Shown: positions 18,103 through 28,085 of the stretch, in pieces
Position numbering within the stretch: the first letter of the stretch is position 1
Layout of the letters: each line of letters opens with the position of its first letter
Program-made: the position numbers and the translations under genes
Source: Labilibacter marinus
GTDB taxonomy: Bacteria > Bacteroidota > Bacteroidia > Bacteroidales > Marinilabiliaceae
Assembly (NCBI RefSeq): GCF_001659685.2
Contig: NZ_LXYE02000010.1
Coordinates: 62,001-126,000 of the forward strand
DNA length: 64,000 nucleotides
Direction: 5' to 3'
The notes under the pieces: model-generated
Databases searched by the model: none
Told to the model about the DNA's origin: nothing
What the model saw: only the letters and a program-made list of their open reading frames with translations

Positions 18103-19158
18103 ATGAGCGAGGAGAAGGATTTAAGAGAAGAAGTTGAGGGTTTAGAAGAAGAGCAAAATGAGATGTATGAACATTTCCGGTTTGTAACAGATGCTGGGCA
18201 AAAACAACTAAGAATTGATAAGTTTTTGGTCAATAGGATGGAGAACGCTTCTCGAAATAAAATTCAAGAAGCTGCTAGTGCAGGAAATATACTGGTTGAT
18301 GGCGTTGCTGTAAAAGCTAACTACAAAATAAAAGCCAACGAAACCATTACTATTGTGATGGAATATCCACGTAGGGAAATTGAAATTATTCCAGAAGATA
18401 TTCCGATAAATATACATTATGAGGATGATTATTTATTGGTGATCAATAAAGATCCTGGTATGGTGGTTCATCCTGGACATGGTAATTATTCTGGTACACT
18501 TGTAAATGCTTTAGCTCACCACTTAAAGGGTTTGCCTCTTTTTAATGCAGAAGATCCCAGACCAGGATTGGTACATCGTATAGATAAGGATACCTCAGGT
18601 TTGTTGGTTGTTGCTAAAACAGAACAAGCTAAGAGTCATTTGGCTCGACAATTCTTTGATAAAACAACAGAGCGTAAGTATATAGCTTTGGTTTGGGGTG
18701 ATGTACAAGAGGATGAAGGAACCGTTACTGGCCATATTGGAAGAAGCTTAAAAAATAGATTGCAAATGTCTGTTTTTCCAGATGGAGAGTTTGGTAAGCA
18801 TGCAGTTACTCATTATAAAGTGATAGAGCGTTTAGGTTATGTAACTATGGTGCAATGCGTATTAGAAACAGGTAGAACCCATCAGATACGTGCTCATATG
18901 AAGTATATTGGTCATACTCTTTTTAACGATGCGCGTTATGGAGGTAACGAAATATTAAAAGGAACCACCTTTACAAAATATAAGCAATTTGTTCAAAATT
19001 GCTTTAAAATGCTACCTCGACAGGCTCTTCATGCTAAATCATTGGGTTTTATTCATCCACATACAGGTGAAAAGATGAGTTTTACCACTGAATTACCAAA
19101 GGATATGACGGATACAATTGAGAAGTGGAAAGGATATATTGCTAGTCGTGATGAATAA
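18103..19158 (+). CDS. RluD-family 23S rRNA pseudouridine synthase
   Basis: 351 residues. An N-terminal S4 RNA-binding domain (RIDKFLVNRMENASRNKIQ, about 38-95) precedes the RluA/RluD catalytic domain with the catalytic Asp161 in HRIDKDTSGLLVVAK. ETGRTHQIRAHMKYIGH is another family motif. E. coli RluD modifies U1911/1915/1917 of helix 69; the same target is likely but not proven. The first 25 residues are acidic and not part of the S4 domain. Coupled to the PASTA gene by a 4-bp gap. Confidence 0.93.
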   Translation: MSEEKDLREEVEGLEEEQNEMYEHFRFVTDAGQKQLRIDKFLVNRMENASRNKIQEAASAGNILVDGVAVKANYKIKANETITIVMEYPRREIEIIPEDIPINIHYEDDYLLVINKDPGMVVHPGHGNYSGTLVNALAHHLKGLPLFNAEDPRPGLVHRIDKDTSGLLVVAKTEQAKSHLARQFFDKTTERKYIALVWGDVQEDEGTVTGHIGRSLKNRLQMSVFPDGEFGKHAVTHYKVIERLGYVTMVQCVLETGRTHQIRAHMKYIGHTLFNDARYGGNEILKGTTFTKYKQFVQNCFKMLPRQALHAKSLGFIHPHTGEKMSFTTELPKDMTDTIEKWKGYIASRDE

Positions 19159-19183
19159 TTAATAAAATAAACTTAAACCTATC

Positions 19184-20167
19184 ATGGATAAAAAAAATAT
19201 AGCCGTTGTGTATGGCGGTGATTCTTCAGAAATAGTAGTGTCGCGAAAAAGTGCACAAGGCGTATCGTCTTTTATTGATGATTCCATATATAATATAATA
19301 CCCGTTTTAATTACACTCGAAAAATGGGTTGCTGAGGTCGATGGAGATGAGATAGCCATCAATAAAGATGATTTTTCTTTTTTACAGGGAAATCAAAAAG
19401 TACAGTTTGATTGTGCTTATGTAACTATTCATGGTACGCCTGGCGAAGATGGAAAGCTACAAGGGTATTTTGATATTATTGGATTGCCTTACTCTACTTG
19501 TGGCGTGTTGCCTGCATCTTTAACCTTTAATAAGTTTGTTTGTAATACTTACCTTAAGGGCTTTGGAGTATCGGTAGCGGACTCTTTATTGATAAGAAAA
19601 GGAACAGAATTTAGTGTAGATAACATTGTAGATACATTAGGGCTTCCGTGTTTTATAAAACCCAATGCAGGAGGTTCTAGCTTTGGAATTACTAAAGTAA
19701 AAAAGATTGCTGAAATTACGCCTGCTATTCTAAAAGCTTTTGAAGAAAGTGATGAGGTAATTATCGAACAATTTATCGATGGAAATGAGTTTACATGCGG
19801 TTTGTATAAAATACCTCATAAGGAAACTGTTTTTCCAATTACTGAAGTTATTCCTGCCAATGAGTTTTTTGATTTTGAAGCTAAATATACGGCGGAAAAA
19901 GTGCAGGAAATAACGCCAGCTCGTTTGCCAAAGGAGACGAGCATAAGAATTCAGCAGATCACCTCCTTGATATATGATATCCTAGGTTGTAAAGGAATTG
20001 TACGTGTGGATTATATATTTAGTGGTAATAACATATTTTTATTAGAGGTAAATACTACGCCTGGAATGACGGCGACTAGTTTTATTCCTCAGCAAATTGA
20101 AGCGGCAGGCTTGGATATTAAAGAGGTGTTTACAGAAATTATTGAAGATTCGATAGCTAGAAAATAG
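19184..20167 (+). CDS. ddl: D-alanine--D-alanine ligase
   Basis: 327 residues. An ATP-grasp enzyme that makes the D-Ala-D-Ala dipeptide for peptidoglycan. Visible motifs: VVYGGDSSE near the N-terminus, the HGTPGEDGKLQGYFD substrate loop, PCFIKPNAGGSSFGI for ATP binding and LLEVNTTPGMT for metal binding. MurF, which uses its product, is at 29.6 kb. Confidence 0.95.
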   Translation: MDKKNIAVVYGGDSSEIVVSRKSAQGVSSFIDDSIYNIIPVLITLEKWVAEVDGDEIAINKDDFSFLQGNQKVQFDCAYVTIHGTPGEDGKLQGYFDIIGLPYSTCGVLPASLTFNKFVCNTYLKGFGVSVADSLLIRKGTEFSVDNIVDTLGLPCFIKPNAGGSSFGITKVKKIAEITPAILKAFEESDEVIIEQFIDGNEFTCGLYKIPHKETVFPITEVIPANEFFDFEAKYTAEKVQEITPARLPKETSIRIQQITSLIYDILGCKGIVRVDYIFSGNNIFLLEVNTTPGMTATSFIPQQIEAAGLDIKEVFTEIIEDSIARK

Positions 20168-20225
20168 CTTATTTTGCCTTTTGATATTGGTAAAGTAAAG
20201 AGTGGAATACTATAAGTTTGAAAAG

Positions 20226-20972
20226 ATGTTAGATAGAAAGATAATATTCGTATTATTCTTATCTCTTTTTCATTTCTCAGTTAAAGCGCAAAAGCAAGAA
20301 CTTAGAACCTTGTATTTGCAGCAGATTAGTCTGGATGCCGACTGGTCAACTACATTTGATGGAGGATATTATAAAGGATTAACCAATGCAAACTATACGC
20401 GTTGGGGAATAAGAAATGTGACTAAATACCGATTAAATGGGACCCTTGTTTTAGATGCAGGGTTTATGTATAATCGTGTTGATAGGTATGAAAATGGTGT
20501 TGAAAATGAATTTAGACCACATCAGTCCCTTCATGTTGCCTACCCTCGTTTTGAAAACATGACGATTAAGCACCGCTTTAGAATGGAGGAGCAGTTTTAT
20601 ACACATAGTTATAATGATAAAACAGACTTTGCAACTCGCCTAAGGTATGCCGTTAGTACACAAAGAGCAATTGACTTTAAAAAAAGAATAGAGCCAAATA
20701 CCTTGTATTGGAAAGCTTCTTGTGAGTTGTCTTTTAATTTTATAGGAAGGCTTATTGAAGAGGATAAACATTTGTTTCAACGAGGTAGATATGGGCTTGG
20801 GCTTGGTTATCAGTTTAATAGTAAAATGTCTATTGAAGGAATGGTATACTATCAAAGAACATACAGTAATGCGAGTTTTCACGAATATTCCGATCTCACC
20901 ATCTATAACTTTTATTTAAAGCGAAGGGTGTTTTGGCAGAAGAAAAAGAAGAAGGTCGTTTCGCCAACCTAA
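20226..20972 (+). CDS. DUF2490-type outer-membrane beta-barrel protein
   Basis: 248 residues from the ATG at 20226 (a GTG 24 bases upstream is in frame but would place charged residues before the signal peptide). The signal peptide runs to about VKAQ. The mature part has alternating aromatic beta strands, the pattern TRWGIRNVTKYRLNGTLVLD and RFRMEEQFY, typical of DUF2490 proteins. The function is unknown. It is followed by a bidirectional terminator. Confidence 0.75.
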   Translation: MLDRKIIFVLFLSLFHFSVKAQKQELRTLYLQQISLDADWSTTFDGGYYKGLTNANYTRWGIRNVTKYRLNGTLVLDAGFMYNRVDRYENGVENEFRPHQSLHVAYPRFENMTIKHRFRMEEQFYTHSYNDKTDFATRLRYAVSTQRAIDFKKRIEPNTLYWKASCELSFNFIGRLIEEDKHLFQRGRYGLGLGYQFNSKMSIEGMVYYQRTYSNASFHEYSDLTIYNFYLKRRVFWQKKKKKVVSPT

Positions 20973-20985
20973 TATGAATAAAATA

Positions 20986-21019
20986 AAAATGCCACTCCAA
21001 ATGATTGAAGTGGCATTTT
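20986..21019. terminator. Bidirectional terminator between DUF2490 and gcvP
   Basis: An 11-bp perfect stem (AAAATGCCACT with AGTGGCATTTT) with a 12-base loop; the A/T ends give a short U tract in both directions. Confidence 0.85.
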
Positions 21020-21032
21020 ATTTATAAGTAGT

Positions 21033-23912
21033 TTACTTGCCTATTAGTTCATATTCTTCAGGAGAACCGCACGCGCAAATAAGATTTCTATCACCAAAAG
21101 CATCATCTACTCTGGAAACGGAAAGCCAAAATTTGTTTTCTCTAATCCAGGATAATGGGAAAGCAGCTTTTTCGCGACCATAGGGATGTGTCCATTCATC
21201 AGCAACCACCTTGTAATCTGGGTGAGGTGCATTCTTTAATACATTATCTTCTTTATCTGCCTCGCCAGACTCTACTTCCTTAATTTCGGCATAAATACCT
21301 TTAAGTGCCTCAATAAATCGGTCCAGCTCTTGCAATGATTCACTTTCTGTTGGCTCTATCATTAGCGTACCGTGCACAGGGAACGAAAGGGTAGGAGCAT
21401 GGAAACCATAATCCATCAATCTTTTGGCAATATCCAGTTCCGTAATGCCTGCACTGGTTTTAAAATGACGACATTCTAAAATCATTTCGTGCGCTACTCT
21501 GCCATTTTCTCCAGTATATAAAATGCCATAATCATCTTTTAATTGATGAGCTAAATAGTTGGCATTTAAAATAGCTATTTCTGTAGATTGAGTTAAACCA
21601 TCTCGACCTAGCATTTTTATATAACCATATGTGATAGGTAAAACACTGGCACTTCCCCAAGGAGCTGCAGCAACAGCACTAATACCTTTTCTACCTGTTT
21701 GAACAACAGGGTGAGTAGGTAAAAACTCTACTAAATGTTGAGCCACTCCAATGGGCCCAACACCAGGACCTCCACCGCCGTGAGGAATAGCAAAAGTTTT
21801 ATGTAGATTGAGGTGGCAAACATCAGCACCAATTAAACCAGGATTAGTTAAGCCTACCTGAGCATTCATGTTAGCTCCATCCATATATACTTGTCCACCA
21901 TTTTGGTGAATGATATCACATATTTCAACCACAGAAGCTTCAAAAACACCATGTGTGGATGGATATGTAATCATCAAACAAGACAACGTATCCTTAAATT
22001 TTTCTGCTTTTTCTTTTAAATCTTCAACGTCAATGTTACCTCTGTCATCACACTTAACAACTACCACTTGCATGCCTGCCATTACAGCGCTGGCAGGGTT
22101 TGTACCATGAGCAGAAGAAGGAATGATAGCTACATTACGTTGCTCTTCGCCTCTACTGGCATGATATGCACTAATGACCATTAGTCCAGCATATTCTCCT
22201 GCAGCTCCAGAGTTGGGCTGAAGGCTGACATCAGCAAAGCCTGTAATTTCGGATAAATCTCTTTTTAACTCAGCAAAAAGGAAATGGTATCCAGCTGCTT
22301 GGTCGCCTGGTACAAAAGGGTGAATTCCTCCAAACTCAATCCAGCTCAAAGGTAGCATTTCGGTAGCCGCATTCAATTTCATGGTGCACGAGCCCAATGA
22401 AATCATAGAATGGGTTAAAGAAATATCTCTTCTTTCAAGCTTTTTGATATAACGAACCATATCTGTTTCTGAGCGATAGTGTTTGAATACTTCCTGTTGA
22501 AGAAATTCACTGGTTCGCATATATTGTTTATCAACCGAACAGTCTTCAGGAACCTCTTTTATCTCGTTAGGAATATCAGAACAGGATGCACGGGCAAATA
22601 CCTCAATAATCCAATTGATATCCTCTAAGTTGGTGGTTTCATCAATGCTTATGCCTACATCGCCATTATCGAAGTAACGGAAGTTCATTTCTAGCTCCAG
22701 CGAATATTTATTGATTAAATCAACTGAGGCATGCGGAGCCATCGAAAAGCGAATGGTATCGAAATAATTTTGGTTTAGTTGTTTGTAACCTAATTTTTCA
22801 ATTTCAGAGGTCAGCAAAGTAGCGATGTTATGTACTTCGTTGGCAATTCGTTTAATGCCCTCGGGTCCATGATATACAGCATAAAAACCTGCCATTGTAG
22901 CCAATAGTGCTTGGGCAGTACAAATATTTGAAGTGGCTTTTTCGCGCTTTATATGCTGCTCGCGGGTTTGTAAAGCCATTCTTAAAGCTCTGTTGCCGTT
23001 GGTGTCTTTGGTAATACCAATAATCCTACCTGGTAAATGGCGTTTGGCAGAAGCTTTTGCGGCAAAGAATGCAGCATGTGGTCCACCGTAGCCCATCGGC
23101 ACACCAAAACGTTGTGTAGATCCGAAAACGATATCTGCTCCCCATTCTCCAGGAGGAGTTAGTATAGCTAAGCTTAGTAAGTCAGCTGCAACAGCTACTT
23201 TACAATCAGCTTCGTGTGCTTTTTCAACTAAGTTTTTATAATCCTGAATATCTCCATCTGAATTAGGATATTGAACAATGATTCCAAAATCCTTATTGCT
23301 AGCCTGATAGTTTTTCCAATCGCCAAACTGTAAGTCAATACCCAAAGGAGTGGCTCTTGTTTCAAGTACAGCTCGCGTTTGTGGCCAAACTTTTTCATCT
23401 ACAAAAATAACGTTGGCACCCGCTTTCGCCATAGCACGAGGACGCGAGTTAAACATCATTACCATAGCCTCGGCAGCAGCAGTAGCTTCGTCTAATAAAG
23501 AGGCATTAGCAATTTCCATACCTGTTAGCTCAACCACTACCGTTTGAAAATTAAGCAGCGCCTCTAATCTACCCTGCGAAATCTCAGCCTGATAAGGTGT
23601 GTAAGAGGTATACCAAACTGGGTTTTCAAGTACATTTCTATGTATAACCGCAGGGGTAATGGTATCATAATATCCCATTCCAATATAGGTGTTGTACACC
23701 TTGTTTTTAGAAGCGATATCTAAAATTTTTCTGTAATACTGGCGTTCCGTAATTCCATTAGCCAAACGCAAAGGTTCTTTTAGTCTGATGTTAGCAGGAA
23801 CGGTCTCCTCAATTAATGCTTCCAAGGATGGTGAACCAATGGTTTTAAGCATTTCTTCAATCTCGTAGTCGCGCGGGCCTATATGCCTTGCAACAAATTT
23901 ATCTGTAGCCAT
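21033..23912 (-). CDS. gcvP: Glycine dehydrogenase (decarboxylating), P protein
   Basis: 959 residues from the Met at 23912 (MATDKFVARHIGPRD, the typical start); another Met 8 codons upstream is less likely. The PLP enzyme of the glycine cleavage system, removing CO2 from glycine and loading aminomethyl on the H protein. Both halves are present in one chain; the PLP lysine is in NLHKTFAIPHGGGGPG. No other gcv gene is adjacent and no glycine riboswitch was recognised upstream. Confidence 0.96.
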   Translation of the reverse strand: MATDKFVARHIGPRDYEIEEMLKTIGSPSLEALIEETVPANIRLKEPLRLANGITERQYYRKILDIASKNKVYNTYIGMGYYDTITPAVIHRNVLENPVWYTSYTPYQAEISQGRLEALLNFQTVVVELTGMEIANASLLDEATAAAEAMVMMFNSRPRAMAKAGANVIFVDEKVWPQTRAVLETRATPLGIDLQFGDWKNYQASNKDFGIIVQYPNSDGDIQDYKNLVEKAHEADCKVAVAADLLSLAILTPPGEWGADIVFGSTQRFGVPMGYGGPHAAFFAAKASAKRHLPGRIIGITKDTNGNRALRMALQTREQHIKREKATSNICTAQALLATMAGFYAVYHGPEGIKRIANEVHNIATLLTSEIEKLGYKQLNQNYFDTIRFSMAPHASVDLINKYSLELEMNFRYFDNGDVGISIDETTNLEDINWIIEVFARASCSDIPNEIKEVPEDCSVDKQYMRTSEFLQQEVFKHYRSETDMVRYIKKLERRDISLTHSMISLGSCTMKLNAATEMLPLSWIEFGGIHPFVPGDQAAGYHFLFAELKRDLSEITGFADVSLQPNSGAAGEYAGLMVISAYHASRGEEQRNVAIIPSSAHGTNPASAVMAGMQVVVVKCDDRGNIDVEDLKEKAEKFKDTLSCLMITYPSTHGVFEASVVEICDIIHQNGGQVYMDGANMNAQVGLTNPGLIGADVCHLNLHKTFAIPHGGGGPGVGPIGVAQHLVEFLPTHPVVQTGRKGISAVAAAPWGSASVLPITYGYIKMLGRDGLTQSTEIAILNANYLAHQLKDDYGILYTGENGRVAHEMILECRHFKTSAGITELDIAKRLMDYGFHAPTLSFPVHGTLMIEPTESESLQELDRFIEALKGIYAEIKEVESGEADKEDNVLKNAPHPDYKVVADEWTHPYGREKAAFPLSWIRENKFWLSVSRVDDAFGDRNLICACGSPEEYELIGK

Positions 23913-24146
23913 ATTCGTTAAAATAATATCTAACAATATTTTATTAAAAGAGTTTATGTATTTTTTAAATTCATTACAAACTCAGGGCTATAAAGTTAAG
24001 ATGATAAGTGAATTATAAAAATGATAGAATACTGTTTTGGAGATGATTTTTGTCAGAGAGTGATGTTGATATTTATAGTATTAGATATTGTAATAAGAGT
24101 TACGCAACCTTTGATTAATTGCAACATCATTTGGTTACACCTTTAA

Positions 24147-24839
24147 ATGAATGTTATGAGAAAATGGTTAGTTTTATTTTTAGCGTTAGGATTGTTTTTT
24201 GGCTGTAAAAAAGAACAAGAGATGAACGTTTCTAAGAAAATACAAGATGTTAATCGGAATATAAAAATAGGAAGTGATGCACAAGCCTGTTATGAAGTGC
24301 TTGAATTGATGTATGAAAATGGAAATATACTCAAAGAAATGCATGTAGATAACCTGGGAAGTGAAAGTTATAAGGATGTTGCAACCAAGGTGTTGCTGTA
24401 TTCTTCTTTTATGATAACGGATGACAGGGAAGGTAGGGTAGATAGTGTTTGGTATTCCTTTGAAGGGGATTTGCTTAAATATATTACCTTGCTTAATACT
24501 ATAAGTCCTTTAACCGGGGCACCAACTCCTTTAGAAAAATGGCCGGAATATTTGGATGGTTCCGGAGTGGTTGAATTAGGTGAAACTAAAATTCAAGTGC
24601 TGAATAAAATTAATGAATTGGCCTCTGGTTCCCTAGATAAAAATATACCAGTATTCCTTAACGGAAAAAATTTAGCAGAGGATTACGATGATAATTTAGA
24701 GTCATCTTTTAGCTGGCGTGTTATAGAATCAGGTAGTTCCAGAATACGCTCTACTAACTATATCTTAGACATAACTTTTAATAATGACGTTGTATCTTCG
24801 AAAGAGATTAAGCAAGAAAAAGTAGTTGGGTATAATTAA
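24147..24839 (+). CDS. Predicted lipoprotein of unknown function
   Basis: 230 residues. The signal peptide MNVMRKWLVLFLALGLFFGC ends at the lipid Cys20. The mature protein starts with KKEQE and has no domain I recognise. It contains a repeated W/Y-rich beta region (VDSVWYSFEGDLLKYITLL, SFSWRVIESGSS). It stands alone between gcvP (divergent) and a convergent hydrolase gene. Confidence 0.72.
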   Translation: MNVMRKWLVLFLALGLFFGCKKEQEMNVSKKIQDVNRNIKIGSDAQACYEVLELMYENGNILKEMHVDNLGSESYKDVATKVLLYSSFMITDDREGRVDSVWYSFEGDLLKYITLLNTISPLTGAPTPLEKWPEYLDGSGVVELGETKIQVLNKINELASGSLDKNIPVFLNGKNLAEDYDDNLESSFSWRVIESGSSRIRSTNYILDITFNNDVVSSKEIKQEKVVGYN

Positions 24840-24845
24840 CGAGGT

Positions 24846-24880
24846 AAAAAAGTAGGGAAACTAAATTCGATAGTTTCCCT
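24846..24880. terminator. Bidirectional terminator
   Basis: AGGGAAACTA (24854-24863) and TAGTTTCCCT (24871-24880) form a perfect 10-bp stem. The minus side has six T (24846-24851); the plus side has TTAATATT. It separates the convergent lipoprotein and hydrolase genes. Confidence 0.82.
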
Positions 24881-24888
24881 TTAATATT

Positions 24889-25527
24889 CTACAAAAACTG
24901 ATTATGAATTTTTTCGTGTGCTATGGTTGATGATGGACCATGACCTGAGTATACCACAGTTTCATCAGGCAAGGTCAGTAGGTGTTCTTTGATACCAGCA
25001 ATAAGGGTATCGAAATCGCCACCCGGTAAATCAGATCTACCAATACTTTCTCTGAACAGCACATCGCCAGCTATTACACTGTTTTCTTTCTCCATATATA
25101 AAGCGCAGCCTCCTGGCGAATGCCCCGGTATATGGAATATTTCAATAGTTGAGCCACCAAATTCAATGACTTGTTTATGCTCTAAATATCCTTTTAAAGC
25201 AGGAGGATTTTGTTCTAGCTGAAATCCCATTTGAGCAGCGTAAGGAACGGTTTGTTCAATCCAAAACTCATCGTCTTTATGCGCTTCGGCACCGAGGTTG
25301 TAATGCTCACAAACAAAACGGTTTCCAAATACATGATCCAGATGCAAATGTGTATTGATTAAACGAACTGGTTTTAAATTTTGCTCAGTTATATACGATA
25401 CTAAATGCTCTTGTTCCTTAGGCTCAAGGCAGCCTGGGTCAATGATGATACAATCTCCATTTTCGGCAGAGATGATATAGGTGTTTTCTTGCCAAGGATT
25501 GTAAGTAAGTGGATGTATTTTAAGCAT
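24889..25527 (-). CDS. MBL-fold metallo-hydrolase (glyoxalase II-like)
   Basis: 212 residues. The binuclear metal site is complete: His60-x-His62-x-Asp64-His65 in THLHLDH, His136 in PGHSPGG, Asp155 in VIAGDVLF and His196 in YSGHGPSS. The overall size and order match small YcbL/GloB-like thioesterases rather than beta-lactamases. Substrate not known. It follows the YjjG-type gene by 27 bp on the same strand. Confidence 0.88.
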   Translation of the reverse strand: MLKIHPLTYNPWQENTYIISAENGDCIIIDPGCLEPKEQEHLVSYITEQNLKPVRLINTHLHLDHVFGNRFVCEHYNLGAEAHKDDEFWIEQTVPYAAQMGFQLEQNPPALKGYLEHKQVIEFGGSTIEIFHIPGHSPGGCALYMEKENSVIAGDVLFRESIGRSDLPGGDFDTLIAGIKEHLLTLPDETVVYSGHGPSSTIAHEKIHNQFL

Positions 25528-25554
25528 GATGTTTAGTTTTTTATTTATTGCACT

Positions 25555-26253
25555 TTAGCTTTTAACCAAAGTAATTATTTCTTTTAAATCTGTTATTTCG
25601 TTCATTAATTCACGGTTATGCTTTACTCCATTAGGGTTGTAAAAAGCGTAATCTAAACCAAAATTAATAGCTCCATCAATATCGGTTTGTAGGTTATCTC
25701 CAATAATTAAACAGTCTTTTTTTCGAGCATTGGCACTTTTAACGGCGTACTCAAAAAAAGCGGTTTTAGGCTTGGATGCTCCGATGGTTTCGGATATAAA
25801 TATTTTATTAAAATATTGCTGAAGATTACTGTTCTTTAATTTAATAAACTGCACTTCTTTAAATCCATTGGTAATAACGTGCAGAGTGTGTCTTTGTTTA
25901 AGCGTTTCCAATACTTCGATGGCATGAGGCATTAAAGCCGTTTTTGTTGGACTAACAGTGATGTAGTCCTGCGCAAAGCTTTTTGCTATTGTTTCATCTG
26001 TAAGCCCCACTCTGGAAAAAGGGGTATAAAACCGGTCGAAATTTAAAGCTTCCTTTTTTATTTTACCTTCTCGATATTGTATCCAAAGCTGTTCGTTGTG
26101 TTTTTCGTATTGATCGTAAAAAGCATTAAAACTTTGAAAAGCATTACTTAAATGATATTTCTGATATAGCTCTTCCAAGGTGTGGATAGAGTTGGTTTCG
26201 AAGTCCCACAAAGTGTGGTCTAAATCAAAAAAAAGGTGCTTGTACTTTTGCAT
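25555..26253 (-). CDS. YjjG-type HAD pyrimidine nucleotidase
   Basis: 232 residues. HAD motif I is FFDLDHTLWDFETNS with nucleophile Asp10 and acid Asp12; motif II VITNGFK, motif III lysine in GASKPKTAFFEYA and motif IV IIGDNLQTDIDGA follow. The first motif extended by W-D-F-E is typical of YjjG, which removes phosphate from non-canonical pyrimidine nucleotides. First gene of a two-gene operon with the MBL hydrolase. Confidence 0.88.
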   Translation of the reverse strand: MQKYKHLFFDLDHTLWDFETNSIHTLEELYQKYHLSNAFQSFNAFYDQYEKHNEQLWIQYREGKIKKEALNFDRFYTPFSRVGLTDETIAKSFAQDYITVSPTKTALMPHAIEVLETLKQRHTLHVITNGFKEVQFIKLKNSNLQQYFNKIFISETIGASKPKTAFFEYAVKSANARKKDCLIIGDNLQTDIDGAINFGLDYAFYNPNGVKHNRELMNEITDLKEIITLVKS

Positions 26254-26272
26254 GATACTATGTGTTTAGATG

Positions 26273-26280
26273 CAAAGATA
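26273..26280 (-). promoter_or_regulatory. -7 promoter element for the yjjG-type gene
   Basis: TATCTTTG on the minus strand, 19 bases before the start codon. Confidence 0.45.
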
Positions 26281-26312
26281 GGGATATATAATCGATGAAA
26301 AAGTGCAGTTAC

Positions 26313-26337
26313 AAAAAACTCCGCATAAGCGGAGTTT
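26313..26337 (-). terminator. Terminator after the coiled-coil lipoprotein gene
   Basis: AAACTCCGC pairs with GCGGAGTTT around an ATAA loop; six T follow on the minus strand. Confidence 0.82.
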
Positions 26338-26420
26338 AATATGATGTGTTTGTAGCTATTACTTTTAAGCCTTTAAAATTGACTTTAAGCTTTCAACTTG
26401 ATTGCTTTATAAACTTATAA

Positions 26421-27293
26421 CTAGTTTACCTGAATCACCATAAATTTAGAGATACTCCAGAAAGCTTCTTTGTCCAGAATGTTAATGGATTTTGTATCTT
26501 CTTCGCCTGCAACGAATTCAAAAGAACCTTCTGGGTGGTTAGTTAATAATTTTACTTTGCTTCTGAATAGCGGAATGTTTTCTACTTCGCGTGTATCAAT
26601 TTTAGTAAAATAGTCCTCGTTAAAATCTTTACTTAAAACTTTTACTTTACCTACCAATGGTAATCCATCACTAGAAATAATATTGTGCTCTTTTAATTCC
26701 TTTTTGGTGCCAAATGCATAATAAGCAGCATATAGCTCTACAGTTGTAGAATCAAGAGTTGCTTGAGTGTTTTTGTTATAAGTTCTGATAGAATCGATAA
26801 CGTCGCTCATTCCTTCAACAGTAAAGTTAAGCGATGCTATTTCGAAGTTTTTTGTAGATAATTGCTCTTTAAGTTCAATAATCTCAACACTCTTTTCCTT
26901 TAATTGACGGTTCAATCGAGAAACCAGACTATTTAAGTTTTTGTTATCCTTGTTGGTGGTGTTTAGCTTTTGCTCTAGTTCAGAAATTTTCTCTTTATTG
27001 GCTAACATCAAGTTGTAAATATCCTGAATGTCTTGGTTAATTCTTTTCTGAATATCAGGAGTCGCATCTTCAGAGCTACTCATATTCACTTCAATCAGGT
27101 TTTCTTTGGCTTTAATTTCTTGAAGGTTATCGTCAATTTGTACCAAAGTGTTGACAAGGTCGTTGGTGATTTGTTGTTGTTCGATGGCTACAGACACCAG
27201 CGAATCATTCTGTTGTTCTAGTTTCTCCTGTTTGCTACCCGTACAAGCGCTAATAGCTATAACAAGAAGTGGTAAAATTACTTTTTTAAACAT
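26421..27293 (-). CDS. Coiled-coil lipoprotein of unknown function
   Basis: 290 residues. Lipoprotein signal peptide with lipid Cys17 (VIAISAC). Residues about 20-180 form a long heptad coiled coil (KISELEQKLNTTNKDNKNL and on to KSVEIIELKEQL), and the last 110 residues form a compact domain with KVKVLSKDFNEDYFTK. The architecture recurs in Bacteroidota, where some relatives have been described as collagen-binding adhesins; I cannot confirm that link here. Probably attached to a membrane in the envelope. It follows rsmI and ends at a terminator. Confidence 0.72.
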   Translation of the reverse strand: MFKKVILPLLVIAISACTGSKQEKLEQQNDSLVSVAIEQQQITNDLVNTLVQIDDNLQEIKAKENLIEVNMSSSEDATPDIQKRINQDIQDIYNLMLANKEKISELEQKLNTTNKDNKNLNSLVSRLNRQLKEKSVEIIELKEQLSTKNFEIASLNFTVEGMSDVIDSIRTYNKNTQATLDSTTVELYAAYYAFGTKKELKEHNIISSDGLPLVGKVKVLSKDFNEDYFTKIDTREVENIPLFRSKVKLLTNHPEGSFEFVAGEEDTKSINILDKEAFWSISKFMVIQVN

Positions 27294-27352
27294 GGTGTGT
27301 TGAGTTTTAGTTATCGTTTAATTGGTAAAATTCTTATCAATAATAAGCAATA

Positions 27353-28078
27353 TTATTCATTGTTTTTGGCTTTGGCATACTTATTTTCTTTTTTGCCAGC
27401 TGGTTTTTCTTCTTTACCTTCAACTACTATTACAATCTCACCCTTAACTGTTTTACTCGAAAAATGCTGAATTAATTCAGGTAGAGTACCTCGTTTATTC
27501 TCTTCGTGAAGTTTACTTAGCTCCCTGCTTACCGACGCTTTTCGTTCGGGGCCAAAAACTTCAAGTAACTGTTCTAGCATTTTTACCAACCTGTATGGTG
27601 ATTCGTAAAAAATCATGGTACGCGACTCTTCGGCCAGAGCCAATAATCTTTTTTGGCGTCCTTTCTTCTGCGGTAAAAAACCTTCAAAACAAAAGCGGTC
27701 ATTAGGAAGACCAGAATTTACCAAGGCAGGCACAAAAGCAGTTGCACCAGGTAGGCATTCTACATGTATATCCTGTTCAACAGCATGTTTTACCAATAAA
27801 TAACCAGGGTCGGATATCGCAGGTGTTCCTGCATCAGAAACCAGAGCGCCCGTTTCGCCAGCCATAATTCGCTGCACAATCATTTCAGATGTTTTGTGCT
27901 CATTAAATTTATGATGAGAAAACATCTTACCTTCAATTTGAAAATGTTTGAGTAAGAAGCCTGTTTTTCGCGTGTCTTCTGCTAAAATAAAATCGGCCTC
28001 TTTTAACACGGTTAATGCACGGTATGTAATGTCTTCTAGGTTGCCAATTGGCGTTGGTACTATATATAATTTACCCAT
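27353..28078 (-). CDS. rsmI: 16S rRNA (cytidine1402-2'-O)-methyltransferase
   Basis: 241 residues. A tetrapyrrole-methylase-fold SAM enzyme that methylates C1402 in the decoding centre. Motifs: YIVPTPIGNLEDITYRAL at the N-terminus, ILAEDTRKTGFLLKHF, LVSDAGTPAISDPGYLLV and MIFYESPYRLVKML. The Lys-rich C-terminus (GKKENKYAKAKNN) is a lineage tail. Confidence 0.95.
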   Translation of the reverse strand: MGKLYIVPTPIGNLEDITYRALTVLKEADFILAEDTRKTGFLLKHFQIEGKMFSHHKFNEHKTSEMIVQRIMAGETGALVSDAGTPAISDPGYLLVKHAVEQDIHVECLPGATAFVPALVNSGLPNDRFCFEGFLPQKKGRQKRLLALAEESRTMIFYESPYRLVKMLEQLLEVFGPERKASVSRELSKLHEENKRGTLPELIQHFSSKTVKGEIVIVVEGKEEKPAGKKENKYAKAKNNE

Positions 28079-28085
28079 TGTTTTT

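Noticed and set aside
20213-20220. TAAGTTTG as a promoter for the DUF2490 gene
   Set aside because: It ends only 5 bases before the preferred ATG, so a transcript would start inside the gene; the gene is more likely read from the ddl operon.
23913-24146. Glycine riboswitch upstream of gcvP
   Set aside because: The 234-bp leader is AT-rich and shows no paired aptamer core that I can recognise.
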